DNA of 64,000 nt, from contig JAFREQ010000047.1 of NCBI GenBank assembly GCA_025331565.1, positions 3,338,001 to 3,402,000 of the forward strand. Reading direction: 5' to 3'. Positions 11,561-25,400 of the stretch are shown here, piece after piece. The translations under genes and the position numbers were made by a program. Positions within the stretch are counted from its first letter, which is position 1. Each line of letters begins with the position of its first letter. The notes under the pieces are model-generated. The model searched no databases and had not been told where the DNA came from. It worked only from the letters and a program-made list of their open reading frames with translations. This DNA comes from Holacanthus passer (taxonomy: Eukaryota; Chordata; Actinopteri; Pomacanthidae).

Positions 11561-14500
11561 GAGGAAGCTCTCACTAATTCATTTGTTCAATAATTAATTT
11601 GCACTGCCTTCTTGTATTATTTGTACAATATGATGAAATACAATAGAAATATGGAAATGAAAATGGGAATAATTTATAGTCTGTCACTTATTGTGGAAGT
11701 TGTTTTTATTCCCCTGTGATTGTTCACACATTTTTTTATATATTTCATCATTCCACTTTGTTGCTCTTTACATTACAAGGCTTCATTGGTGGAACATCAT
11801 TACCTGCTGTGGTGGCATGAACATAATGTGCAGAATTTATTCACACAAGAATAACATGTTTTCCTCTTCTGTGGCTCGAGTGTCAGGCAGTAATTGTAGT
11901 GGCATTCTTATAAAACAGTGACACTCCACTGATAGACAGTTTTCCGAACTACAAACATATACTTTCCCACCTAGACGACAAAATATGACAAATCTGAGCA
12001 TTTTCTCCTTCAATCTTCTTTTTCTTCTTTTTCGGCTTTATTGTGTTTGATTCAGTCAGCCAGCGAGGCATTTTGTCATCTGGAGGTTCAGTGGCGCGTG
12101 TAGTAGGAGACAGAACTCAGTTCTGCTTTAGTGCCCTGCTCTGGGACGACAGAGTGGTTCTATTACCTTGAATATGCTCCTGTCAGCAGAAACACCTCTC
12201 ACCGTGGGGGGTCCCACTGCTCACAAGTTATGGACAGAAGCATAAGCATGCCAGTGCTCACACACACATGCACTTCCACACACACACAGAGTACAAGCAT
12301 GAATACATATGCATGCGCTTATAGTGGATTTTAAAAAAAGAATAAGAGATACACACATAGAGGCTTGCATGCACGCTGTGTATTGCCCTGTTGATTTATA
12401 GCTGCACACAACTGCACATCTGAAATGCTATATGGTTTTTGATCATTTTAAGTGTCTCTTAAAGATTCAAAGCACCTGCACAAACACAGTGGCTCAGCAG
12501 GTACTGAAGCTGAACAGCACGCTCTCCCCCGAAACAATAAGAGCATGATGAAAAACAGCATATGAAAGGTAAAGAGAAGCAAACAGCCTCCATGAATTTG
12601 CCATTCAACTTGAAAGACGTGTGACTGATATCTATGGTCATGTCTGCGACTTCTCTACAGTACCTGAGTGGATCAGACGCGGGTGTGTCAGCTTCATAAC
12701 AGTGATCAAAGTGCAATAACAGTATGTGCACGTGTCAGTGTGTCAGTTTTATGCAGAGCTTGCAATGTGTGATTTCAAAGAAAAGTGAAAGGGAGAGCCA
12801 TTTGTTAGCTCAAATTATTCAGAGCTTCCACCAGTATGTCTGGATATCAGGGACAGCATTGATACTTTTTTACCTTCCCACTGTTCATTTTGTTAAATTT
12901 GAGCAAATTGTCTGCTGAGTGTGGGCGTGATTCACACAGAGTGCCAGAGGCTGCAGCCAGGCCCAGTGACACATGCAGATTTATGTAAATTCAGCTCAGC
13001 CCCGTGCCACCTGCTGTAGACCTCTCTGTGTAATTACCAGTGGAGGGGCGGCCTGTTAGCGAGAGATACCTGTTGGCGCAGACCCGGGTTCAAGGACATC
13101 CATCTCGGCTAATGGCCATATCCGAGAAACAAACGCATACACATACGGAGTACAAACATTCGCTCTTTCTCTGTCCCATTTCTCGGCGCTACTCCGGTCC
13201 GATTTGTCACGCCATCGCTGCTATTGCACGTTCACTCTCTTGCTTTTGCTGCTCGTGTTTCTGTTTTGTTTGCCCTCTTCACCCCGCATCTCCTTCTCCT
13301 CTTACTCAGCGGTCATTGCTTACATGAAAAATTGATGCATGTGAAAATAGAAATGGAAAAAGGGTAGGTCAAGAATGGTTCTTTCTGACGTACGGCCTCA
13401 GGAGATCCATCATTTCAAACATTAAACATGTGTAAAATAATGCACCGGCGTGTTTCATCCACAGACAGCGTGTGTAAGCCGCACGGTCTTCGCAGGAAAT
13501 GATGTGCTCCATCTCGAACCCCCGCTAAATGACGTGACTCGATGGTGTCGCCTTTCAATCTGTGAAACCGACCTAACACACACATTGACACTGTCAACGT
13601 TTGTCATATAGAATCACTTTCATCCAGATACGGGGACGCATTGATGGTTTGAAGGACACTTGAACGGAAAATCTGTACATCTGCACGGCCGGATTGAAAT
13701 GTTACACAATTAACCTCACAGTGCCTACAGCCCACGGCTCAATTTGCAAACCATTCTGAACAAAGCAGAAATTAATTTCACAAAATAAAAGGCTTAATAG
13801 AAAAGCTGGAAATTGCTTTTTCAACCATGGAGTTGAGTTTATTCAGGTGTAAGAGATATTTGACCCGGTGCTGAGGAATGCCATTTCTGCTGAATAATGA
13901 ATAAAAAGAAAAACGGACTCCAATTTAGGAAAAGTTGTGCGCAGCTGAATTCCTCATTTACCACCGCCATGAGAAAACTCTGCAGATGCACGGAAGAGAA
14001 ACTGTTCCTCTGATAGACCCAGGCCTTAAGATTGAAGGAGGAATTTGAACGTGGGCTGCGCCTTCATACATTTTACAAATAGGTGCCATATATTTTTTTT
14101 TCCAAATACCAAACCGCCGTCTCCACGGGGTCGAGACGCAGGCCAGGCGCTGAACGACATTTACTGAAGGATAAATTAGGTTCTCACTTCTGAAAAGTTA
14201 CTTTTTATTCGCTCCTTCTCTCGGTGGGTTTTTTGCCACGACATGGAGAAATACAGCGATGAGATGTATTGATTTTGAGACGGTGTCATAGCTCACCTTA
14301 GTTTTTGCACGCTGTTTGTTTCTCGCCTCGCTGCTGCTTTCACAGAGGTGGCAGTAAAGTTGATGCGGTTTTCTGTCACCAACCTGGCAGCCTGTCAGAA
14401 ATAATGGGACTTCATAACATCAGTAATGTTGTGACTGTGTTTCGGCGTTATATGAAGTACCATTATTTCTTGCATGCCTTTTTTTTTTTTTTTTTTTTTT

Positions 14501-15188
14501 GCAAGAGGCCATCACAAGAAGACATTCTTGTTAATTTATGCAAACCTTGGGTGGAAACACGGTTTTTGATTTTATGGTGCGCTGGGAAGCTACAGGGCAG
14601 ACCACGCTGACAGCCAGGAAAACGTGGAGAAGAAATGAGGAGAGCCACCTTATCTGTATCCTGCAGAGCAAGACCATGGCTCTGGGAGGCTTTTCTGCAA
14701 TCCCACCACCAAACATGATTATTCCTAAAAACACGGTCGCCTTCAGCATTCTCTATAGCATCACTTGCATTCCTTAATTAAGCATTCCTTGAGATTTAGG
14801 GGAAAAAAACACACCTGAAGAAGAAGCTGCTCTCCGGGCTTCACGCTGCCAGCATTGAGACTTCCACTTCATGTTCGGTCTGTGGACGTGGAGCTCTTCT
14901 GGCTGGCACGAGGCCCAAGGCATATTAACCGCATTGAGCTCCAAAGACCTCCACACTGGCACGGCTCTCATCTGTCGCCTGTATTCCCTCCGACTTGGAG
15001 GCAATTTAAAAGTACTTCAATCCTGATATAGCCTAGTAGTATTAGATAAATTGGACAAATGGAGCAGCTCTCTCATCTGTTTTAGTTTTGCTCCTCTGCT
15101 CCTGCTTTCCAAGTTCAGGTGATAAAGTTTGCTGTCCTTCCTGCTCAGAGCACACAATAATGTTTTTCAGGTAGATTGTTCCACCTCA

Positions 15189-15230
15189 AACACACACCCA
15201 CACACACACACACTCACTCACTACACACAC
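15189..15230. repeat. CA-rich microsatellite
   Basis: An interrupted CA run with CACT insertions, about 42 bases. Confidence 0.85.
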
Positions 15231-18164
15231 TCATTTACCGTGTCTTTCATCAAGCATTCTATCATGCAGCATATGAAAGATGTGATTTATGCGCTGCTTT
15301 TTAAAGGTTGCTTGCTTCAGCCGCGCTTCATTCAAATGCATCTGTTGCTCACGCAGACACACACTTTTTCTTCTCCATTCGGCCCACGAGAGGCATTGTT
15401 ATGTTGATCGAGCAGCAGATCCCTTCAACCCATGTCGTCGTCACTGAGCACCTCATTATTTCGCCACTGTCGCTTCAGACAAACAGCAGTCAGATCCAGT
15501 ACAGAGCAGGAAAACAGGCATTATATTTACCAGCATATATTAGCCATCTGTTTATTGATATATAGTAAAATGCCACTGTGTTTCTGGCCCATAGCCAAAT
15601 GTCTTACAACAAGTCAATTATAAGGGAGATTCCCTGCATGGAGGATATAAACAGTCCAGCTTCACTGTGAGTTAAGAGCAGCTGTGTCCCACACATTGTT
15701 GCCCTACTTACTAATTTTGGGAAACACAACCTGCCCCAGACAATCCTCAACCCTCCAAAGCCCCACTCGGTGCCACCCTGCCTACATACACCTACTCCAT
15801 CATCCACAAAGGCCGCGGACGCGTGGATCGATGCTCTCCCTCGCTCCTGTCTGCACGGCAGGGTGCATATCCCGATCATGCCACTCTCACGCCCGTAATG
15901 GCGCAGCATTAATCACCCTCCGTAGCCGGAGTCACCGGGACCTGCAGCTTCTTTTCCGGTGTATTTTTAATTTGACCATAAATCAAGGTGCGCTTTTGAC
16001 AAATGACTATAATTACAGGAAAGGCCATTACTAGTATGGGTATGCACGTGTGTGTGTACTGGTGGTGTGCAGACGGGTGTTTCTATAGTACTGTTTGTTT
16101 GTGAATCTGAGCATCGTTATGGACAACATGCGTACTTTGTTTGTAACAGATGATGTTAAAGAGTGAAGCAACATATAGAAAGAATCCATGTGGGTCCCTG
16201 GTGGACTTACGGTGAACCTTAACTGGGTCAACTTGTGACTGGAGGCTACTGGTGGATGGTAGTTAGGAGGGCTGGGATGGAAGAGAGGGAGGGAATGGTG
16301 TTGGAGAAAGAGGAGAGGAAAGAGTGGAACGTGAAGCCGAAGCAGCAGCAAATGTTTTTAGGACAGTTTGTAAATCACCCCTCACAAAAGAAAATACCAA
16401 GTTTTGACAGGACTAACAAACAATTACTTCAAATGCGGGCTGCTGTATGGCGTCTACATACATGATTCACAGTGATGTTGTGCAGCAGAATTTATAAATG
16501 ATTTGATAATTCAAAATGTCAGAGCCAAAATATGATAGATCGTACTCACTTTCACTGAAAAATGTGTTTCATGAAAATACAATGGAATGGCAGGTGAGCT
16601 AATATGAGCTCGATTTTGAATAAACAACGTAACACTGAATTAAGCTATGCCTTTTTTTCTTCTTTATGATGTGGTGCCAGTCCCACGGGGGAAATGTGAA
16701 TTATGGCTTTGGGATTTGCATGAAAACATAAAGAATGAGCTTGAAAAACATTAAGCTGCTTCACAGAGATGAGTGGAACTGGGTGATAATTAATCATTAA
16801 TCATTAACACATAGTCGTTTGATCCATTCTAAATATAGAAATATTGATTTGAAATTGCCAATTTCTAATGAAGGAAAAAGAAGGCACCACATCTTTTGAG
16901 TTACGCGCCGTCAATCTGAGGAGTTAAACTTAATCTTTAGCGATGCTAAAATGGTATTTTATTCGATTATACTAACTGTATTAATTTTCATCTCGTATGA
17001 CATTCGGATGGATCTCTCACCTTTCTGTCGGCACATCTGCTGCCGGCTGTGAACTGGCATCTTTCTCGGCTGGCGCGCAAACCGGCGTCAGCGTCGGCGT
17101 CTCTGAGAGGCCGCCTGCAGAGGCTGCAATCACAGGGCCACGGGGGCACAGGGACAGTAGTGCCAAGACCCCATCTGCAATCATGGTGCAATTGGCAGTC
17201 ATTTGAAATACTCTCTCTCTGTCTCTGTCTGTTCTGTGTCTGTCCTCTGTCTCTCCCACTCTCTCTTTACTTCTTCTTACACCTCTGCTTCCTTCATAGT
17301 TTCAATGCAACTTTATTTCTATTGCATTTTACACAGTTGATCCTTTACGGCACACAGAGGAAAACAAAAGATTCAAACAAAGACAAAGAGAAGAAAAATC
17401 TCTTGCGTCGTATCAGCCCAGCCTACTAAACATGGAGGAAAATTTACATTTCAGATGCAAATCGCAGTACATCTGCTTGTAGGTCTAACAAACATCACTC
17501 ACGGCACTGGACTGAAAAATAAACCCCTGCATGTTTAATTCAGTGCAGGCTGTTCTCTGAGAGGGTGTTCATCAATTAGTAACATGATGTTTTTAATTGC
17601 AGCTTTGAAGGACTTTAGGGAGCAGGTTTTGGCAAGCACATATGAACTGTCAAGATTAATATTACATTATTCTGACCAGACGTTGACACATCTTGATTCT
17701 GCATGAAAGCGATTGCCTGCGATAATCAGAGACCGCAGTCAATCAGTTGCACCAGCTGGGAACCTGCTCAGGAAGCTCTTGCAGATTTGTTGTTGAAAAA
17801 ATGCTTCTTGTAATGCGCCTGTATTTGGAATCATCATATATTTATTTTCTCTGTCTCAAGTCTTGAGACAGACATTAGGGGTGACCATCTGGGTGTATGG
17901 AGGGTGGGATGGACAAGTGTGACAATATAAGGACTGATCGTTCTGCACACTATTATATTTATGTCACAGTTCTGCCAGCCATGTTTCTCTTTTCAGTCTC
18001 TGTCTTAGTCTCAGTCCGCCATGTCTTAGTCCAGTCTCTGTCTTAGTTTCAGTCTGCCATGTCTTAGTCCAGTCTCTCCGTCTTTGTTCGTTCTCTGCGC
18101 CTTAGTTTAGTTCTGCCTCTGTTCAGCCATACTTTTTCTTCAGCCCTAGTCACATTCCCTGCCA

Positions 18165-18391
18165 TGTCTGTGTCCATCCTCTCTGTCTGTGTCCAGTCTC
18201 AGTGTCTGTCTGTGTCCAGTCTCTCTGTCTGTGTCCAGTCTCAGTGTCTGTCTGTGTCCAGTCTCTCTGTCTGTGTCCAGTCTCAGTGTCTGTCTGTGTC
18301 CAGTCTCTGTCTGTGTCCAGTCTCTGTCTGTGTCCAGTCTCAGTGTCTGTCTGTGTCCAGTCTCTGTCTGTGTCCAGTCTCTCTGTCTGTG
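18165..18391. repeat. Composite minisatellite, about 42-bp unit
   Basis: The unit alternates a 19-base submotif (TCTCTCTGTCTGTGTCCAG) with a 23-base one (TCTCAGTG plus TCTGTCTGTGTCCAG). It is repeated several times, then breaks into shorter TCTCTGTCTGTGTCCAG units. It keeps all three plus frames open over much of its length, which explains the spurious Ser/Val/Cys/Gln-rich ORFs here. Confidence 0.9.
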
Positions 18392-18492
18392 GTCATGTCT
18401 GAGTCCTGTTCATGTCTTGTGTTTGTCCTGCCATGTCTCTGCTGTCATGTCTTAGTTCCGTCTCAGTTTCTGCCATCTCTGTTCTGCCGTAG

Positions 18493-18636
18493 TCATGTCC
18501 TAGTCTAGTCATGTCCTAGTCCAGTCATGTCCTAGACCAGTCATGTCCTAGTCCAGTCATGTCCTAGTCCAGTCATGTCCTAGTCCAGTCATGTCCTAGA
18601 CCAGTCATGTCCTAGTCCAGTCATGTCCTAGTCCAG
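18493..18636. repeat. 16-bp minisatellite, nine units
   Basis: There are nine consecutive 16-base units of TCATGTCCTAGTCCAG with almost no divergence. Unit 1 reads GTCTAG at its end, and units 3 and 7 read GACCAG, giving a spacing of four units between the marked variants. Two degenerate units follow to about 18668. The array abuts the 42-bp minisatellite and shares the GTCCAG core with it. Confidence 0.92.
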
Positions 18637-19139
18637 TCTTGTTGTAGTCTTGTCATGTCGTAGTCCAGTCAGCCACAGTCCTGTCACGTCTAAGTTCTGT
18701 CTGTCATAGTTTGTCACTATTCACCTGCCATAGCTTTACACCTCAGGTCCCAGTACTTTTCCACTCACTCCGCCTCTGCATCACCTCACCTGTCAGCCAC
18801 TCCCACTTCATCATCTCACCTGTACACCCAGCTGTTTTCAGTGACCAATCAACACTTTATACAAGCCACTCCACTCCACTCTCACTTTGCCGGATTGTTC
18901 CTTCCTCTCATGCTTGTTAGTGTTCATGCCCTTTTTTGGATCTGCTCTTTGTCTCCTGTTCAAAGTTCATGTTTGTGGTTTCTGTCTGCCTGTCCCTGTG
19001 GGGGTTTTTTTGGCAATCCTGGACACGACCCCTTCTGTGAGTTTTTGTTTCAGAAGATTTCTTTTGCCTTTATTAAAGGACATTACCAACCATCTGTTCT
19101 AGTGTGTTGCATTTGAGTCCATCCCCAATCCCCGTCACA

Positions 19140-21942
19140 ATTTAAAACACTGCTATGTCACCCTGTAATAAATATCAGCTCCTGTGGTGATAGGACTCAA
19201 GAATGCAGCTTTGCACCAAAGTCAAACTTGGATTAGCTGATTTGCATCTGCGACTCATGCTTCAATTCAAGTCAATGTATTGTCATTATACAGTCAGTGG
19301 CACGTTCATTAGCTGCTTGGCTACCAGCTGACTACAACCAAACTCTTCTCACCGTTACTCTGCTGATCTCAACCTCCTCCGTATGTCTTGAAGCTTTTTT
19401 CCTGATTTAACTAACATGTAATGTTTGTGCGTTTCTTAAAAGCAGAATTAGTTCTCTCTGCAGAATCTTCGACGCTGCTCGGATTCTTTGAGAGCTCCTC
19501 AAAGCGCAGAGCCTTTTCTGCCTGATTTAATCCTATAACCAGTTGCATAAGATGCTGAATTCATTGAGGCACTGTTAGTGTCTCTGACAAATCCAAGCAT
19601 TTACAGTGTTCCCGTTCAATTTACTGTTCAGCATTTGTTTCATCCATTCTTTGCAGTCTGACTGGCATCCACTCCAAGTGTTTGCAAGATCTGAGAATCA
19701 TTCTGAGCCCTGTTTTAGAAAATACCTGATCATGTCTTGCGATGATACAGTTCAATGGGATCTGGGGGGGCGAAAGAGAGAAAGCGGAGCCGCAAACATG
19801 CCTGGCATTCCTCGGATGCATGTTTAGAGTTCACTGAAGGGACGCTGTCCCGCTGCAGAATAAAGTGGTGCTTGTCTTTGGTCGCATTCCCGCAGCAGGA
19901 CATTTCCAATATGATGTTTAAATGGAGGATTTATGCTCTGCTGCGTTTACGTCTCATCCAGATGTCTCATCATATAAGCTCATGCATTTTCAGTGTTTAA
20001 ACTTTCATTAATCTGTAAACAAGATTTTCTTCTAGACTTCAAGGATAAAGTTTTCATATTGGTTGGACCACATTGAATGTTTTCAGGATAGTGTTCTCTC
20101 TGATGGGCTCTGTCCCATAAAGTTTTTAGCTTGATGGACATTTTAGGACTTCACGGCCTACCGTTGGACTGAAATAACCTTTGTACTGCCCTCTCGGAAA
20201 CTTGGAAATTCAGCTCCGCTTTTGTGCTGTGAAAGGTTTTTTTTTTTTTTTTAACCGCACTCAGGAGATCAATTTGTCCAGATAGCTTCACTGAGTTCTT
20301 ATAACTCTGCTTCAAACAACTGGATCCTACATCAATAGAACTTTCCTGGTGTGACAGTTTTTGAGAAGTTGTTCCGAGCAGAAATGGTTCAGTTTCTATA
20401 GACGTGAGCAGGGTTGCTATTTTTTTTTTTCTTTTTAATAATGAAAATCTTACTTTGTACTGTCTCTCCATTATATTCTACTCACACTTTGAGGAATGGA
20501 CTCAGCGCATTCATTTCAATTAGGTATTTGATTCCAGCACATGTGGCAAATCATTTTTATGATCATACTATTTCTGTTTGTAGAGTAAGTAGACTTTCTT
20601 CCTGTCAACATATACATTTTGGTTTGTTTGTGTAAGGGTTATCAATCAAATATCATTATTTCTTTATTGTCCAATTATACAGTCTTATCGACTCGGCTAC
20701 TGAACGTCCCCGAGATAATATTAAAACATAATTCAATAAGACAATTCGATGTAAAATGAATAGCTCTGTTAATTTTACCTTTTTGAAGGATGTTTTATTA
20801 ACACTTTAACGACAGAGCTTCCTCAGTTGGAAATCAGAATACAATCTGGAAGTTATTATTCTGTATATGTTATTAAAAGATTATCAAGCTCATTTTATTT
20901 CATCAGATAATTAGAGCTGTTGTTTTATCACCAGCAATAAATGTACTCCAGCTCTGTGTTTGCATTATACTCACATGGCCTGTTGTAGGTAGTGAGTGCG
21001 TGTGTCTGTGTGTGAGTTATAAAACTAGGTGTGTGTGCATGCGGCCGTCTCCTCCATTCGGAGTTCTGTTTATCGACTATAAACACGGTTGTTGTCAGTA
21101 GCAGCTGCAGAGGACGGCCATCAAACAAGTCACGCATTCCTCTCTCTTTCATTGTCACAAACAAACCATCCACACGAGTATATCTGCGCCTCATTATTTT
21201 ATAGCCCGCTCTCCATGCATTCCTTGTATATTTCATTTCCATGCGCTGCAAAAAAAAAAAAAAAAGTATTACTCTAATTATGAGGAGGAAAGTTTCATTT
21301 TAGCACAGGCAGCCGTTTTGTGTTATTTTAGAATACCTGTTCCTCCATGATAAGACCACAAACATGTGCACCCAGCCAATCCCCGAGTTTCCCATTGCTC
21401 AAAGAGAATGCAGATGTCACTCAGAATTGGAGCTGCTGTCTACTTCACTTGACATTTCCACGCTCTATCTTTGGGTCAGACCTAACCTAAAATTAACCGC
21501 TTAATAATCTCGCTCAATAGGTAAAGACGGCATACTAAATGTGACATCCTTTTTGAGATTTGTTTTCCTCTCTCCACGCTTGTAAATACAGGCGGTTGGC
21601 GGGGTGACACATTTTGTCAATATCCCTTATTTATTCTCACTCACTTATCTGTGTTTATATCTGTTCTTGTTCTACCAGCAACAGTTTTTGTATATTTTTT
21701 TGCGCGTTTAGAAGACAGCTGGGGTTTAAAACTGAAAATGTTGCAGCTTAGACTGAAACACTAGAAATCACCCACTTTGTCTGTTTCTTTGTGATATGTA
21801 GCAGTTTTTACACCGAGCTGTAAAACCACATTTACATTGAATATAATGCTAAACACCTACTCTTTGATGCTCAGTTAGCCACGTGTCAAGTAACAACAAT
21901 CAGTGAAATGAAAATGCTGAAGCCTTCATTTTCTTGTTTTTA
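19140..21942 (+). other. cdh13: Intron 2 of cdh13, middle part, nothing specific seen
   Basis: Unique-looking, AT-rich, non-coding sequence. It has only short homopolymers, such as poly(T) at 20239-20252, poly(T) at 20420-20430 and poly(A) at 21250-21264. No protein similarity was recognised in any frame. Confidence 0.65.
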
Positions 21943-21944
21943 TA

Positions 21945-22446
21945 CAACCCTGATTCCATAAAAGTTGGGACGCTGTGTAAAACAGAAACATAATAGATTG
22001 CAATAATTTGCGTATTTACCAAGTGTTCCTGAGCCCATGTAGTAATCTCCTTTATACAATCATGATCATGTGTTTGACAAAGTGGTGAACCTCTCTCCTT
22101 CCTCGCTTGTGAACGACTGAGTCTTTCCAGGATGAACCTTTCATACCCAATCATGATACTATCACCTGTTACCAATGAACCTGTTTACCTGTGGAATGAT
22201 CCAAACAGGTGTTTTTGGATCAGTCCACAACTTTCACAGTCTTTTGTTGCTCCTGTCCCAACTTGTTTGAAACATGCGGCTGCCATCAAATTCAGAATAC
22301 GCAGGTATTTACAAAAATCAATGAAGCTGATGAGGTCAAACATTAAATATATTGTGTATATGAGTTTAAAAAAGGATTATCAAATGATCACATTCTGTTT
22401 TATTTATGTTTCACACAGCGTCCCAACTTTTTTGGAATCAGGGTTG
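21945..22446. mobile_element. Non-autonomous DNA transposon (MITE) with terminal inverted repeats
   Basis: The left end CAACCCTGATTCCA is followed by AAAAGTTGGGACGCTGTGT. It recurs inverted at the right end, where the plus strand reads ACACAGCGTCCCAAC, a T run, and TGGAATCAGGGTTG. The terminal inverted repeats are about 40 bases with very few mismatches, and weaker pairing extends inward. The element of about 502 bases is flanked by TA on both sides (21943-21944 and 22447-22448), the target duplication of Tc1/mariner-type transposition. It has no transposase ORF. I recognise the terminus as a very common teleost MITE family, but its database name is not certain to me. Confidence 0.88.
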
Positions 22447-22448
22447 TA

Positions 22449-25400
22449 GTTAGTGTTTCTATTTTTACACGCTCTTTCAGTTTTTCCTCAGCCATCTCCG
22501 TGCGTCATATTCTGGCATTAAAAAAAAATCAGAAGCTTCCCCGGAAGGAATAGCCTATCAAAAAAGAGTATTCCCACAACAAGCTAAAATTTCCCCTCCT
22601 TCCATCTCTAGCTCCGTCTGTTCTCTCCTCTTCCTGCATCACAAATAAAGCTATTTCAAGTGAAACGCGATGTCTGCTCCGGTCATGCTTTTGAAAATAT
22701 CCAAATAATGCTCTAATGAAATAAAACACATGCCTGAAACAGTTTATTTGTGCCGTCCTTAATGGAGCTTGAGTTTGATTGTCCCCGATGGTTTCATTGT
22801 GATGTTTCCATTCCTTTTCTTTCCTGCTCGTCGAATCAAAGAGTCTGAGACGCTGTTTGGTTCGATGAGAGGTCTAAATGCGGGCGCTGGCGTGACATTT
22901 AACAGGAAATGATGATACATCCCAGTACCCAACAGGATGGGTGCTGGATGAAAGAGAAATCAAACAGAGCTGAAACAAATAGATCTGCAGTCAGGCCGAG
23001 CTCCCATGAGAACATTGTGTTGTTCATTTTTCAATATTTTCCTATTTGGTTTTACTTTTTCTTTGTAACAGTTCATAATAATAGATGAGCTTTATTTCCT
23101 TTGCATACTGTGATTTTCTTTATGTACCTTTTGCACAGTGTGTAGCTCTAATTCTTATTTCCTGACTGACAATTTGTAATGGGTGTGGGTGTGTATATCG
23201 TGTGCTAGCATGTGCATTATGGATGTTTAAGACGGTGACTGTATTTATCAGTCACAAGTCTGAGGAAGAACAGCATTAAAATCCTTCTCATGGGCGCTGT
23301 ATTACTTGGTGTGCAGATCTATTTATTTCAACTCTGCATGACATTTAACAAGGGCGTAACAGTAATAAGAAAATAGAAAATAACCATCTCATAATGCCGA
23401 CTGTGTGAAGATGCTGTAACGCAGAGGGTCAGCGCAGACAAATGGTATAAAAAAAAAGTTATCTTTCAAACGCCCGAATCCTTGACTGCACCAACAAAGG
23501 CCATACCTCAACAAAACCTTCAAGCAGACATCTCAAGTGAACTGTGAACTCACTCGCTAAGGAGATAATGATGGTTGCTGTCATAGAAGTGACAGAATTA
23601 CTTTGTGTCAAAAAAGTTTTTTTCTCGCCCATATGCTGCTTTCCTGTCTCTGGCTCTTGGCCCGGAGCCCGGAACTCCTCTTGAGTGGTCAGGGAAAGTG
23701 CTGAATAACTTGGTTCGAGCCTCAGGGGCTCAACCTGGGTGTTACCGGCTTCCTGAAAGCCTATCGATCTGCCTGAATGCTCGAACGCGTTGCTGGGTGC
23801 CTGCGTGGTGCCGGATGTCGACTTGTGTGTGAAATTACGTTTGCTTATGGATTTGTGTGCGTGCGCTGATGTGTGTTTGTGTATTCCTATGTGTGCGTCC
23901 GCAGCACCGAGCTGTTTGATTGACAGGTTTGGGTGTTACTGCAGCTGGCAGGAGGTTTTCAGCTTTTTTTTCTTCTGCTTGCTTGTTAAATGGGTTGGCA
24001 AATATCTCCTCCTCTACTTTGGCCAGAATAGACCTTTAAGGACAGCCATGAACTGACATACACATATGGTACGCTACAGGTGCACTGGTCCTTTTAGCCT
24101 CTCAGAGAGCATGTATTATTGGAGAGTCATGAAGTCACAGCAAATATATACATGATCACATGTCTAATCTCGGAGCCATCTGGCATCTCATCTCATTGGG
24201 TATTCATCCTTACAGATGCACAGACTCACTCACAGAACATCTCAGCTTTAGTTGAGCTTCTGCATCCAAACACTGAAGACTCCTGGCGCCATGGTCCACC
24301 CTGCATACTTCCAAAATCAGCATCGGCATGCTCTCAAAGGCTGCGTGAAAATAAATCACATTTGCAAATGGAATGAAATAATGCGGAATAAACATCAAGT
24401 TACCTGGAAAATCATGTTCTAATCTCGCACATTAAAAACAAAACTAACTACATGGGTGTGGGTTCATTGGGGTTGAGAACAACATTTATTTATTTATTTT
24501 TTGTTTTTGGTCACATCCTTCCACTTGTTAGAGTGTGTCACTTTCAGCTGCAGTGAATGGCCCAGGCATTGAACCCTAAAAGAGTTAAATAACCCAGTTT
24601 GCTCAGCACTAATAACAATTATAATGATGCTTATTTATAGAGCATTTAACACATGTGTGTGAGTGCAGTATGTAACAACTCCAAATACTGTGTAAGCTTC
24701 GTGACAGCAATTAGTGAGCTAACATTTCCTGGGGGAGAGGCATGTGGGTAGTGAAGTGCAAGCCAATACTATAATGTGGTCTTTATTGCTCACTTTCTGA
24801 ATATAATAATTTATACTTACATTGTTAGTACTGTGTTTTGGTCAGATCAACTGCAAACAAATCATCATAATAAAACATGTAGAACAAATTACGAGGCACA
24901 GTACTTGCTGCAACTGAATGTACATATAAACTTGCCAGAGTTCAGTGAATTATTTTTTTTGATTTATTTTGTCAGTCAAGTTTTAACATCAGAATACAGT
25001 AAAGTGTAAATAAATCCCTGTAGTGAAGCACTGCAGACTTGAAGAAAGTCTAAGAGACAGCCCTGGAGCATTTTCACAGCAGGACCTCCCTGAGCCCTCC
25101 TGGACTCTCTGAGTGAGTCAAGGTCTGTAAAGTGTGGATATCGGCACTGGGGCATCAACATGTATCATTAAAGCTCACATGGCTTAACATGGAAGTCTGA
25201 ATTTTTCCATATGGTGGACATAGTTCTATAAATATAATCCCAACCAAGCCTGTAAACAGATTGAGGTAAGCGGGGCTTTCAGAGGTCAGCACGTGGAAGA
25301 AGCAGAAAAAGAACATTTATAGCTCCACTACATTTAGAAGTCAACAGAGAGCGCAGGACTGCTGCTGCAGCCAGCGAGCGCTCACCGACACTCTTTCAGT

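Larger units (their letters stand above)
10493..17917 (+). other. cdh13: Intron 2 of cdh13, first part
   Basis: Non-coding. It holds a GT microsatellite, a CpG-dense patch (11030-11560), CA runs and a poly(T) of about 22 bases at 14479-14500. The stretches 11600-13000, 13340-14470 and 15600-16980 look like ordinary unique intron sequence. A smaller CpG-rich patch lies at 17040-17110. No ORF here resembles a protein I know. Confidence 0.7.
17918..19139. repeat. Putative interspersed repeat containing minisatellites
   Basis: This block of about 1.2 kb is pyrimidine-rich and repetitive, unlike its surroundings. It begins TGTGAC and ends GTCACA, a 6-bp inverted match. Its last 80 bases contain TTTATTAAAGGACATTA and TGTTGCATTTGAGTCC, which resemble the 3' end of a dispersed fish repeat (recalled ending: TTTGCATTTGGGTCC, then a GTGACA-type terminus). 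No coding region was found. The exact class and ends are uncertain, and the short inverted termini could be chance. Confidence 0.4.

Noticed and set aside
18164..18508. Overlapping open frames in all three plus frames with Ser/Val/Cys/Gln repeats
   Set aside because: They are a by-product of the minisatellite, whose unit lacks stops. They are not a repeat protein.
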